Shown here piece by piece: positions 56,258-64,000 of a stretch of DNA of 64,000 nt. The DNA comes from Deinococcus aquiradiocola. GTDB taxonomy: Bacteria > Deinococcota > Deinococci > Deinococcales > Deinococcaceae. Every line of letters begins with the position of its first letter. Position 1 is the first letter of the stretch. Both the position numbers and the translations under genes were made by a program. The stretch covers positions 1 through 64,000 of the forward strand of contig NZ_BMOE01000011.1 in the NCBI RefSeq assembly GCF_014646915.1, given 5' to 3'. The notes beneath the pieces were generated by a model. It ran no database searches and was not told the origin of the DNA. It saw only the letters and a list, made by a program, of their open reading frames with translations.

Positions 56258-56362
56258 ATGACCACCCCCACGAACCCCAAACCGAAACCGCAGCCGCAGC
56301 CCGTCCCCACGCCCGCCCCGAAACCGGATGGCGGCCCCGTCACTCCGCCCCTGCCGGACTGA
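56258..56362 (+). CDS. Possible 34-aa proline-rich small protein
   Basis: ATG 56258 opens a 34-codon reading MTTPTNPKPKPQPQPVPT followed by a Pro/Lys/Gly tail ending PPLPD. The alternating Lys-Pro and Gln-Pro pattern resembles extended linker peptides. No -10 box is placed in the leaderless position and there is no SD, so coding is doubtful; low-complexity CCx codons arise easily in GC-rich DNA. It lies between repeat copy C and the stop of the AfsR-like gene on the other strand. Confidence 0.3.
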   Translation: MTTPTNPKPKPQPQPVPTPAPKPDGGPVTPPLPD

Positions 56363-56393
56363 CCGGCAGGAGCGGGAGGGTGTGCCGGGCGGG

Positions 56394-59300
56394 TCAGCCG
56401 GAGTAGGTTGGCCCGCTCAGGTCGTAGTGGACCTGCAGGGTCGGACTGCCCGGTACGTATCCGCACTGGCGCTGCGCGTCCGGCGGGAAGATGTCCGGGT
56501 CGAGCTGCGGGAGGCACAGGGCGGGTTGCACGTCCTCCTGGAGCGTGCCGAGCACGAGTTCCCTGAGGGCGCTGTCGGTGGTGGCGCGGCCGAGCAGCCA
56601 GTGCAGCAGGGCCGCGTGGTCTTCCGGGGTCATGTGGGGCGCGCGGATGACGGTGTAGGTGTGCAGGCGGTGCAGCAGGACGGCCGGGTCGTGCAGCTGC
56701 GTGCCGATCTGCACGCAGGTGGCGAGTTCCTCGGCGGCGCGCTGCTCGTCGCCCTGCTGGTACAGGCACTGGGCGAGCGTGTCGAGCATCTCGGCGCGGC
56801 TGCCCGGCTGGCCCTGCAGGTCGAGCGCGAGGGCGTCCAGGCACAGGCGCACCGCTTCGGCGGGCCGCTGGAGGTCCAGCAGGTTGAGGGCCATGTGGTT
56901 CAGCAGGCCGGGGATCATGGCGGTCGCCTGGAGGTCCTGCGCGAGCTTCAGGCCGTCCGTCAGGGCCACGTGCGCTTCGGCGCGGCGGCCCAGGCGCGTC
57001 AGGATGCGGCCCAGCGAGGCGTGCGCCTGCACGTGGTTCCCGCCGAGCGGGAGGCGCTGACCTGCACGGATCGCGGCGCGCATCCACGTCTCGGCGTCCT
57101 GCAGGCGGCCCGCCTGCACGGCGTTCACCCCGAGGTAGTTGAGGGTGTACGCCTGCCGGGAGAGCAGCTGGAGGGCCTCGGACTGCCGGTTGATGTCGAG
57201 CCAGATCGCTTCGGCCTGCTCGTACTCGCCCGCCTGGTGATGCAGGACGGCGAGGGCGTCCATGCCCTGCATGAGTTCCTGCGTGTCGCCGCTCTGCAGG
57301 AGCAGGTCGGCGGCCGCGCGGAAGTCCTCGCGCGCCTGCGGGAGCTGGTGCATGCGGATGCGGAGCGCGGCGCGCGAGCGCAGCACGTGCCCGCGTGGCG
57401 CGGCGTCCGGCGGGAGGTCCTGCAGGACGCGGCCCATCAGGCCCGCGACGCTGGCGTAGTTGCCGACCTGGTCAGCCCAGCGGGGCGCCTCGCGCGCCAG
57501 GGTGGTGAGGAGCGGCCAGTCGTGCGGGTGGTGCGCGAGCGTACGGGCCGCCTGCCCGATGTCGGGCCATTCGTCCAGCAGGTCCGCGACCTGCCCGCCC
57601 TGGAAGCGTCCGGCGTTCAGCGACTGCGCGAAGTGCAGGGCGTGCCGGTGCAGCACGCCCTGCCAAGCCGCCTGGGCCTGTTCGCGCACGAAGGCGCGGG
57701 CGAGCGGGTGCCAGCGCAGCCGTCCGCCGCCCGGGCCGGTCCCGCCGAGGCCGGCCGTACCGACGCTCAGCCAGGACTTGTCGGTCAGGGCGGCGAGGTC
57801 GCTGAGGGTGGCGCCCGTCACCTGCCGCGCGGCGCGCGGCGTGAAGTCTGCCAGGAACACCGCGAGCCGTCCGAGCCGCTCCTGTTCCTGCGGGGCGAGG
57901 CGCTGCCAGGAGGCTTCCAGCACCATGCGGGCACTGGCGTGGCGGGGCAGCACGTCGCGGTCGCGGGTTTCGAGCAGGTCGAGGTCCGGCTGCGTGAGGT
58001 CCGCGCCGCGCAGGATGCCGCTGTCGAGCTGCGCGGCGATCTCGGCGGGCTTGAGGGTGCGGACCCAGGCGCTCGCGAGTTCGATGAGGAGCGGCACGCC
58101 GCGCACGAGGGCGCAGACGCTCTCGATGCCGTGACGGTGCTCGTCCGGCGTGAAGTTCAGGGACGCGCGGGTGGCGCGGCGCACGAACAGGCGGGCGGCG
58201 TCCGACCAGCCGGGCTCGCCGTCCTCGGCGACGGGCCGGTCGAGGGACAGGCCGTCCAGGGGCAGCACCGCTTCCTGCGCGAGGTGCAGGCGCTCGCGGG
58301 ACGTGACGAGGACGCGCAGGTGCGGGAGGGCGTGCAGGAGCTGCGAGACGTCGTTCGCGGCGGGCAGGACCTGTTCGAAGTTGTCGAGGATCAGCAGGTC
58401 ATAGGGCGCGAGGGCCTGCGCGACGTCCTGCAGCGCGGCGGAGCGCGCGTGGACGCGGCCCGCGAGGGCGGCCATCACGGCGGCCGGGTCGTGCGTGTCG
58501 CTGAGGTCCACCATCAGGGCGGGCGTCACGTCGCGGTCCGCGCCGCGCTGCAGGGCACGCTGCAGGACGTGCCGCGCGAGGAGCGTCTTGCCGACCCCGC
58601 CCTGCCCGAGGATCGTCACGAGCCGCGTGCCCGCGTTCAGGCTCGCGTCGAGGTGCGCGAGGGCGTCCTCGCGGCCCAGCAGTGGCGGGAGGGGTCCGTC
58701 CGCGTCGGTGCGCGCGTCCGGGCGGTCCGTCGTGACGGGCGCGGTGTCCCCGGCGGGTCGGCGGCGTTCCAGGCCGCCGGGCGGTCCGGCCGGTTCCTGC
58801 CGGGCCGCGCCCGGCTGCAGGGCGGCGAGCGCGTCGGCGGCCTGTTCGGGCAGCGTGACGCCCAGCCGCCGCGTCTCGGCGCGCGCGTCCGCCGCGAAGG
58901 CACTGCCGGTCGCCGTCAGCAGCAGCGCCAGTCGGCAGGCCTCGTCCCGGTCCGGTTCCGGCGCGCCGGGCAGCATGTACGCCCGCTCGGCGTGCGACAG
59001 GGCCTGCCCCGCTTCGTGCCGCAGGGCCGCCGCGCAGCCCAGCGCGAGCAGGCTCGTCCGGACGCGCGCCGCGAGCCGTTCGCGCATCGAGAACACCCAC
59101 TCCTCGAGTTCCGCGTCGCCCGGCAGGCGCACGCCGTCCAGGAACTTGCCCTGGTACAGGGCCAGCACCTCGGCCGCGTCCTGCCGTTCCGCGGCGCGCA
59201 TCAGGCGGCCCGCGTCGCACTCCAGGGTCGAGACGAGGCGCGTGCCGGGCGTGTCGAGCGCCCCGGGCGCGGCGTGCCTGAGGCGGTGCACCATCATGCG

Positions 59301-59459
59301 CAGGCGGCCCGCGCCGTCCGCGTGACCGGGAAAGAACAGTTCCTGCACGCTGCGGCGCTCCTGCGGCCCCTCCAGCGCCAGGTACGTCAGCAGCACCAGC
59401 GGCGCGGACTGCTGACGCGCCGCGCTCTCCAGGTGCAGCCCGCCGAGCGTGTGCAACAT
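56394..59459 (-). CDS. AfsR/SARP-like regulator: BTAD, NB-ARC ATPase and TPR domains
   Basis: A 1021-aa signal-transduction ATPase. Residues 1-75 form an OmpR-type winged helix as in SARP regulators (LLTYLALEGPQERRSVQELFFPG ... RLRMMVHRLR), and 80-195 a bacterial transcriptional activation domain (LYQGKFLDGVRLPGDAELEEWVFSMRERL). The NB-ARC/STAND ATPase starts near 262 (LLGREDALAHLD) with Walker A ILGQGGVGKTLLAR near 286 and Walker B LLILDNFEQVL near 352. TPR repeats fill about 620-960. Such proteins bind DNA after ligand-triggered oligomerisation. ATG 59459 lies 7 bases after a TATGAT box. Targets and ligand are unknown. Confidence 0.88.
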   Translation of the reverse strand: MLHTLGGLHLESAARQQSAPLVLLTYLALEGPQERRSVQELFFPGHADGAGRLRMMVHRLRHAAPGALDTPGTRLVSTLECDAGRLMRAAERQDAAEVLALYQGKFLDGVRLPGDAELEEWVFSMRERLAARVRTSLLALGCAAALRHEAGQALSHAERAYMLPGAPEPDRDEACRLALLLTATGSAFAADARAETRRLGVTLPEQAADALAALQPGAARQEPAGPPGGLERRRPAGDTAPVTTDRPDARTDADGPLPPLLGREDALAHLDASLNAGTRLVTILGQGGVGKTLLARHVLQRALQRGADRDVTPALMVDLSDTHDPAAVMAALAGRVHARSAALQDVAQALAPYDLLILDNFEQVLPAANDVSQLLHALPHLRVLVTSRERLHLAQEAVLPLDGLSLDRPVAEDGEPGWSDAARLFVRRATRASLNFTPDEHRHGIESVCALVRGVPLLIELASAWVRTLKPAEIAAQLDSGILRGADLTQPDLDLLETRDRDVLPRHASARMVLEASWQRLAPQEQERLGRLAVFLADFTPRAARQVTGATLSDLAALTDKSWLSVGTAGLGGTGPGGGRLRWHPLARAFVREQAQAAWQGVLHRHALHFAQSLNAGRFQGGQVADLLDEWPDIGQAARTLAHHPHDWPLLTTLAREAPRWADQVGNYASVAGLMGRVLQDLPPDAAPRGHVLRSRAALRIRMHQLPQAREDFRAAADLLLQSGDTQELMQGMDALAVLHHQAGEYEQAEAIWLDINRQSEALQLLSRQAYTLNYLGVNAVQAGRLQDAETWMRAAIRAGQRLPLGGNHVQAHASLGRILTRLGRRAEAHVALTDGLKLAQDLQATAMIPGLLNHMALNLLDLQRPAEAVRLCLDALALDLQGQPGSRAEMLDTLAQCLYQQGDEQRAAEELATCVQIGTQLHDPAVLLHRLHTYTVIRAPHMTPEDHAALLHWLLGRATTDSALRELVLGTLQEDVQPALCLPQLDPDIFPPDAQRQCGYVPGSPTLQVHYDLSGPTYSG

Positions 59460-59467
59460 GCTTCACA

Positions 59468-59857
<390 letters not shown>

Positions 59858-59954
59858 GCCCGAGCATACCGCCCCCCCGGCAGATGAGCGCCCGCTCAAA
59901 GGGCTGCCAACGTCAATGCTGCCCCCGGTCACTGCCACTTTAGAAAACAGAGCA

Positions 59955-59960
59955 TATAGT
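59955..59960 (+). promoter_or_regulatory. -10 box TATAGT of trxA, with -35 CTGCCA
   Basis: TATAGT ends 6 bases before ATG 59967. CTGCCA (59932-59937) lies 17 bases upstream and matches TTGACA at four positions. The local AT-richness (TTTAGAAAACAGAGCATATAG) makes this a good promoter. Confidence 0.65.
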
Positions 59961-59966
59961 TGGGTC

Positions 59967-60296
59967 ATGAAGCCGATGGAATTGAACGACAGCAACTTCA
60001 AGGGCGAGATCGAGAGCGGACTGACGCTGGTGGACTTCTGGGCCCCCTGGTGCGGTCCCTGCCGCATGATCGCGCCGGTGGTCGAGGAAATCGCCTCGCA
60101 GTACGAGGGCAAGGTCAAGGTCGGCAAGGTCAACGTCGACGACAACCAGCAGACCGCCATGCAGTTCCGCGTGATGAGCATCCCCACCCTGATCCTCTTC
60201 AAGGACGGCCAGCCGGTCGAGGGCGTCGTCGGCGCGCAGCCGAAGCGGGCCTTCGAGGCGCTGCTCGACAAGCACCTCGCCACCGTCAGCAACTGA
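59967..60296 (+). CDS. trxA: Thioredoxin
   Basis: A 109-aa classical thioredoxin that reduces disulfides of ribonucleotide reductase and other targets using thioredoxin reductase. The active site [13 protein letters not shown] lies at about residues 25-37, followed by [40 protein letters not shown] with the cis-Pro in SIPT. Length is standard. The start is set by the -10 box 6 bases upstream. It is monocistronic and followed by a terminator. Confidence 0.97.
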   Translation: MKPMELNDSNFKGEIESGLTLVDFWAPWCGPCRMIAPVVEEIASQYEGKVKVGKVNVDDNQQTAMQFRVMSIPTLILFKDGQPVEGVVGAQPKRAFEALLDKHLATVSN

Positions 60297-60309
60297 TCCT
60301 CTGGCACTG

Positions 60310-60346
60310 CCGCACCGCCTCCAGCTGGGGGCGGTGCGGTTCCTTG
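60310..60346 (+). terminator. Terminator after trxA
   Basis: CCGCACCGCC (60310-60319) pairs with GGCGGTGCGG (60330-60339), followed by TTCCTTG. It also lies just past the stop of the convergent hydrolase gene at 60364 and may serve both. Confidence 0.75.
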
Positions 60347-60363
60347 TGCAGTTCGGTGTGGCT

Positions 60364-60936
60364 TCAGAAGCGCGTGATTTCGGGCGGCGTCCAGGCGTGC
60401 AGGCATTCGGACAGGAGCACCTGACCGTCCTCCCAGGTGCCGTGACCGCTGGCGACGTTGATGTGTCCGGCCTCGCCCGCACTGATGAATTCGGCGCCCC
60501 AGGCGTGCGCCATCTCCTGTGCGCGTTCGAAGCCGGAGTAGGGGTCGTTCTCGCTGGCGATGACCAGGGCCGGGAACGGCAGTTCCGTCATGGGGAGGGG
60601 GGCCAGCGCCCGAATGGCGGGGTACTCGCCCGTGACGGCGGGGTCCGTCACGTCGGTCGGCGCGACGAGGAGGGCGCCCCTGACCCGTTCGTGCCCGCCG
60701 TACAGGTGCGCCCAGTGGACGATGTTCGGGACGCCGCAGCTGTGCCCGACGAGGATCAGTTCGCCGGGCGTGGCGTCGATCACGTCCTGCAGCCGGGCGG
60801 ACCACGCGCCCGGGGTGGGGCGGTCGGGGTCGTCCTGCCGGACGCGGGCCGCGCCGTACTTCTGTTCCCAAAGGGTCTGCCAGTGCTGGGGGCCGCTGTC
60901 GCCGAGGCCCGGCACGATCACGAGGCGGGGCGTCAC
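60364..60936 (-). CDS. RBBP9/YdeN-family alpha/beta hydrolase
   Basis: A 190-aa serine hydrolase of the short RBBP9/YdeN group. It opens RLVIVPGLGDSGPQHWQTLWE (oxyanion region GLGDS..HW), has the nucleophile Ser in LVGHSCGVPNIVHWA near residue 75, the acid Asp in IASENDPYSGF near 131 and the His in AGEAGHINVASGHGTWEDG near 160. Substrate is unknown. The start is GTG 60936; no TANNNT box stands in the leaderless position, so a start a few codons later cannot be excluded. It is divergent from lipB. Confidence 0.88.
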   Translation of the reverse strand: MTPRLVIVPGLGDSGPQHWQTLWEQKYGAARVRQDDPDRPTPGAWSARLQDVIDATPGELILVGHSCGVPNIVHWAHLYGGHERVRGALLVAPTDVTDPAVTGEYPAIRALAPLPMTELPFPALVIASENDPYSGFERAQEMAHAWGAEFISAGEAGHINVASGHGTWEDGQVLLSECLHAWTPPEITRF

Positions 60937-61078
60937 GCGCGGGCCGCCGGGCGGGCGTGGGTGGCGTGCGGGGCGGGCCGGGTGGGGCTGGGCCGTGTCA
61001 TGCGGTCAGGATAGCCTGCCGCGTGGGTGGGCGCCCGGGGCGTGGCGGGTGGAGGTGCCGCCTGTGGATTCACCACTG

Positions 61079-61096
61079 CCGGTACGGCAATACCGG
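61079..61096 (+). promoter_or_regulatory. Inverted repeat upstream of lipB
   Basis: CCGGTA, 6 bases, TACCGG: a perfect 6-bp inverted repeat ending 35 bases before the lipB -10 box. A possible regulator site. Confidence 0.25.
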
Positions 61097-61131
61097 ATGC
61101 TCCGGCACGTTGGCGCGGGGGGCGGGCGGCG

Positions 61132-61137
61132 TACAAT
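61132..61137 (+). promoter_or_regulatory. -10 box TACAAT of lipB-lipA
   Basis: TACAAT ends 6 bases before ATG 61144, setting the lipB start and implying a leaderless message. Confidence 0.6.
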
Positions 61138-61143
61138 CGCGTC

Positions 61144-61853
61144 ATGCAGGCTTTCGACACCCTGGACCTCGGGCTGATCCCGTACACGGACGCCTGGGCC
61201 GCCCAGAAGGAGCATCACGCGCGCGTCGCGGCCGGGGGGCGCCCCGTGCTGCTGCTCGCGGAACACCCGGCCGTGCTGACGCTGGGCCGCAAGGCGAAGG
61301 AAGGGACGAACATCGTGGTGACGCGCGCGTACCTGGACGCGCAGGGCATCGCGGTTCACGAGGTGGAGCGCGGCGGGGACGTCACGTACCACGGTCCCGG
61401 TCAGCTGGTCGGGTACGCGATCTTCCCGGTGGGGCGGCGCGTCGCGGATTTCCTGAGGCTGCTGGAGCGGGCGGTGGTGGTGACCCTGCAGGAGCTGGGC
61501 CTGCCGGACGCCCGCCCGAACCCCGGGTACGCGGGCGTGTACGTGGACCCGCTGGACGTGAACGGCCGGACGTACGACCAGAAGATCTGTTCGTTCGGGG
61601 TGGCGGTGCAGCGGGGCGTGGCGCTGCACGGGCTGGGCCTGAACGTCGGCACGAACCTGCAGCATTTCGAGCTGATCCTGCCGTGCGGCCTGCAGGACAC
61701 GCACATGACGTCCGTCGCGCACGAGTACGACCGGCGCGGCCTGGGCACGCCCCCCGACATGCCGACCGTCAAGGACGCCCTCACGCGGGCCTTCGCGGCG
61801 GTTTTCGACACCTACGACTGGACGCTGCCTGAACCGGCGGCAGGAGGACCCAA

Positions 61854-61857
<4 letters not shown>
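61144..61857 (+). CDS. lipB: Lipoyl(octanoyl) transferase
   Basis: The 237-aa enzyme moves octanoate from acyl-carrier protein to lipoyl domains, the first step of lipoate synthesis. It has [18 protein letters not shown], the signature [21 protein letters not shown] near residue 78, the catalytic Lys in [24 protein letters not shown] near 144 and the catalytic Cys in [14 protein letters not shown] near 180. ATG 61144 follows the TACAAT box by 6 bases; upstream readings are not transcribed from it. It overlaps lipA by GTGA, so the pair is coupled. Confidence 0.96.
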
Positions 61858-62852
<995 letters not shown>

Positions 62853-62897
62853 GTTCCCGAGGGGTGCCGTTCGCCTCGTGGCGGGCGGTGTGGAGGT

Positions 62898-62926
62898 CAC
62901 GGTAGGGGGTCCTGCCGTGGCCTTTT
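62898..62926 (+). terminator. Terminator after lipA
   Basis: CACGGTAGG (62898-62906) pairs with CCTGCCGTG (62911-62919) except for one mismatch, with a GGGT loop, and is followed by GCCTTTTC. Confidence 0.6.
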
Positions 62927-62960
62927 CGTGTGTCGGCGGTGTGGCCGGAACTCACGGATA

Positions 62961-62986
62961 ATTCATTGACCGTCTGGTCAAGGAAT
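62961..62986 (+). promoter_or_regulatory. Long palindromic operator at the fabH promoter
   Basis: A 26-base inverted repeat: left arm ATTC-a-TTGACC, centre GTCT, right arm GGTCAA-g-GAAT. All ten paired arm bases are exact. It covers the -35 box, so a bound protein would block transcription. TTGACC-N4-GGTCAA has the look of TetR-family fatty-acid regulators (FadR/FabR-like) of bacteria; which protein binds is unknown. Confidence 0.7.
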
Positions 62987-62994
62987 GCTACCGT
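62966..62994 (+). promoter_or_regulatory. fabH promoter
   Basis: TTGACC (62966-62971) and TACCGT (62989-62994) are spaced by exactly 17 bases. Transcription should start near 63001, and GGAGG (63002-63006) then serves ATG 63014, a normal rather than leaderless start. Confidence 0.65.
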
Positions 62995-63013
62995 GTCGGT
63001 CGGAGGATCACCT

Positions 63014-64000
63014 ATGCCCATCGGTATCACGGCGCTCGGGGCGTACACGCCGGAGCGCGTCCTGACCAACACAGACCTCGAAGGGATGTTCGAGACCAGC
63101 GACGAGTGGATCGTGTCGCGCACCGGCATCCGCGAACGCCACCTGTCCGCCGACGGCGAATTCGCGTCCGACATGGGCGTGCGCGCCGTGCGCGACCTGC
63201 AGGACCGCTACCCGGACGTGCTGGACGGCGTGGACCTCGTGGTGTGCGCCACCAGCAGCCCCGACGCGTACTTCCCCAGCACCGCTGCCCTCGTCGCGGG
63301 CCAGGTGGGCCTCGCGGGCGCGGGCGCCCTCGACGTGTCCGTCGCGTGCAGCGGCTTCGTGTACGCCCTGTCCGTCGCGCAGGGCATGATCATGGGCGGC
63401 ACGGCCCGCAAGGTGCTCGTGCTGGGCGCCGAGGTCCTCTCCAAGATCGTGGACTGGCAGGACCGCACCACCTGCATCCTCTTCGGGGACGGGGCAGGCG
63501 CGGCCATCGTGGAGGACGTGCCGGACGGGTACGGTTTCCAGTCCTTCGTGCTCGGCGCGGACAGCGCGGGCGGCTCCAGCCTCTACAAGTTCGCGGTCGC
63601 GGACCGCATTCCCGGCGTGCCGGTCGGGACGGGCAACGCCATGCTCGGCATGAACGGCCGCGAGGTCTTCAAGTTCGCGGTGCGCGTCCTGGGCGACAGC
63701 GGCGAGCAGGCGCTCGGCAAGGCGGGCCTGAAGGGCAGCGACATCGACTGGCTGATCCCGCACCAGGCGAACGTCCGCATCATCGAGTCGGCGTGCAGCC
63801 GCTTCGGGGTGTCCCTCGACAAGACCGTCATCAACCTCGACCGGTACGGCAACACCAGCACCGCCAGCGTCCCGCTCGCCCTGCGCGAGGCGCTCGACGA
63901 CGGCCGCGTGAAGGACGGCGATCAGCTGCTGCTCGTCGCCTTCGGCGGCGGCCTCAGCTGGGGCGCGAGCGCCATGCGCTGGTACGGCGGCCGCACCGAG
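63014..64000 (+). CDS. fabH: 3-oxoacyl-ACP synthase III (cut by window edge)
   Basis: The enzyme starts fatty acid synthesis by condensing acetyl-CoA or a branched acyl-CoA with malonyl-ACP. 329 codons are visible and no stop is reached, so only the last few residues may be missing. It has DEWIVSRTGIRERH near residue 32, the catalytic Cys in DVSVACSGFVYALS near 113, His in WLIPHQANVRII near 256 and Asn in DRYGNTSTASVPLAL near 286, ending AFGGGLSWGA. GGAGG precedes ATG 63014. The palindrome at its -35 implies control by fatty-acid status; downstream fab genes would lie beyond the window. Confidence 0.96.
   Translation, partial: MPIGITALGAYTPERVLTNTDLEGMFETSDEWIVSRTGIRERHLSADGEFASDMGVRAVRDLQDRYPDVLDGVDLVVCATSSPDAYFPSTAALVAGQVGLAGAGALDVSVACSGFVYALSVAQGMIMGGTARKVLVLGAEVLSKIVDWQDRTTCILFGDGAGAAIVEDVPDGYGFQSFVLGADSAGGSSLYKFAVADRIPGVPVGTGNAMLGMNGREVFKFAVRVLGDSGEQALGKAGLKGSDIDWLIPHQANVRIIESACSRFGVSLDKTVINLDRYGNTSTASVPLALREALDDGRVKDGDQLLLVAFGGGLSWGASAMRWYGGRTE

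Overview
The window looks like chromosomal DNA of a Deinococcus-type bacterium. It is very GC-rich outside one island. At least sixteen genes have a TANNNT -10 box only 5-8 bases before the start codon, the leaderless arrangement known from Deinococcus. uvrB has a palindrome resembling the Deinococcus radiation/desiccation response motif, PolA is of the Taq-like type with no visible proofreading motif, and a bacilliredoxin-like gene is present. No rRNA or tRNA gene was seen, so the species is not fixed. Coordinates are window positions.

Positions 1-12937 (all minus strand) are an exopolysaccharide / O-antigen-type locus. It reads from manC (12937) through a Wzz-tyrosine kinase fusion, a WbaP-like initiating transferase, a flippase, a glycosyltransferase, a polymerase, three GT2 enzymes and rfbB-rfbA-rfbC, and ends beside an IS630-type transposase cut by the left edge. 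Nearly all junctions overlap or abut, so it is probably one transcript with a roughly 185-base structured leader. The centre (about 3420-8690) is strongly AT-rich, and one GT2 gene is itself half AT-rich and half GC-rich, a recombination junction. Precursor-supply genes follow: a phosphohexomutase, a second long-form sugar nucleotidyltransferase and a mannose-6-phosphate isomerase.

Positions 15984-31396 hold an HD phosphohydrolase, a TrkH/TrkA potassium system, a TetR regulator, a kinase with three ATP-cone repeats, a CHASE3 histidine kinase with a stand-alone receiver, and a sugar ABC importer led by its own ROK regulator but with no ATPase gene. Positions 31495-44449 hold secreted and membrane proteins, an FMN riboswitch in front of a RibY-like binding protein, and on the same strand a single-chain ATPase-permease fusion behind an EamA transporter.

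Positions 44592-64000 are mostly housekeeping: uvrB, two oxidoreductase-type genes, an HNH protein, a bacilliredoxin, an unassigned three-gene module ending in a HAMP receptor without an output domain, polA, an AfsR/SARP-like regulator, trxA, lipB-lipA and fabH (cut by the right edge, behind a long palindromic operator).

The most unusual structure is a 166-bp element with imperfect 12-bp terminal inverted repeats. Three full copies (35401, 40868, 56005), one diverged copy (48239) and one hairpin relic (32544) all lie between convergent genes, with the same end touching a stop codon. The only gene-free stretch over about 300 bases is 36697-36999, which holds the FMN riboswitch and its promoter.
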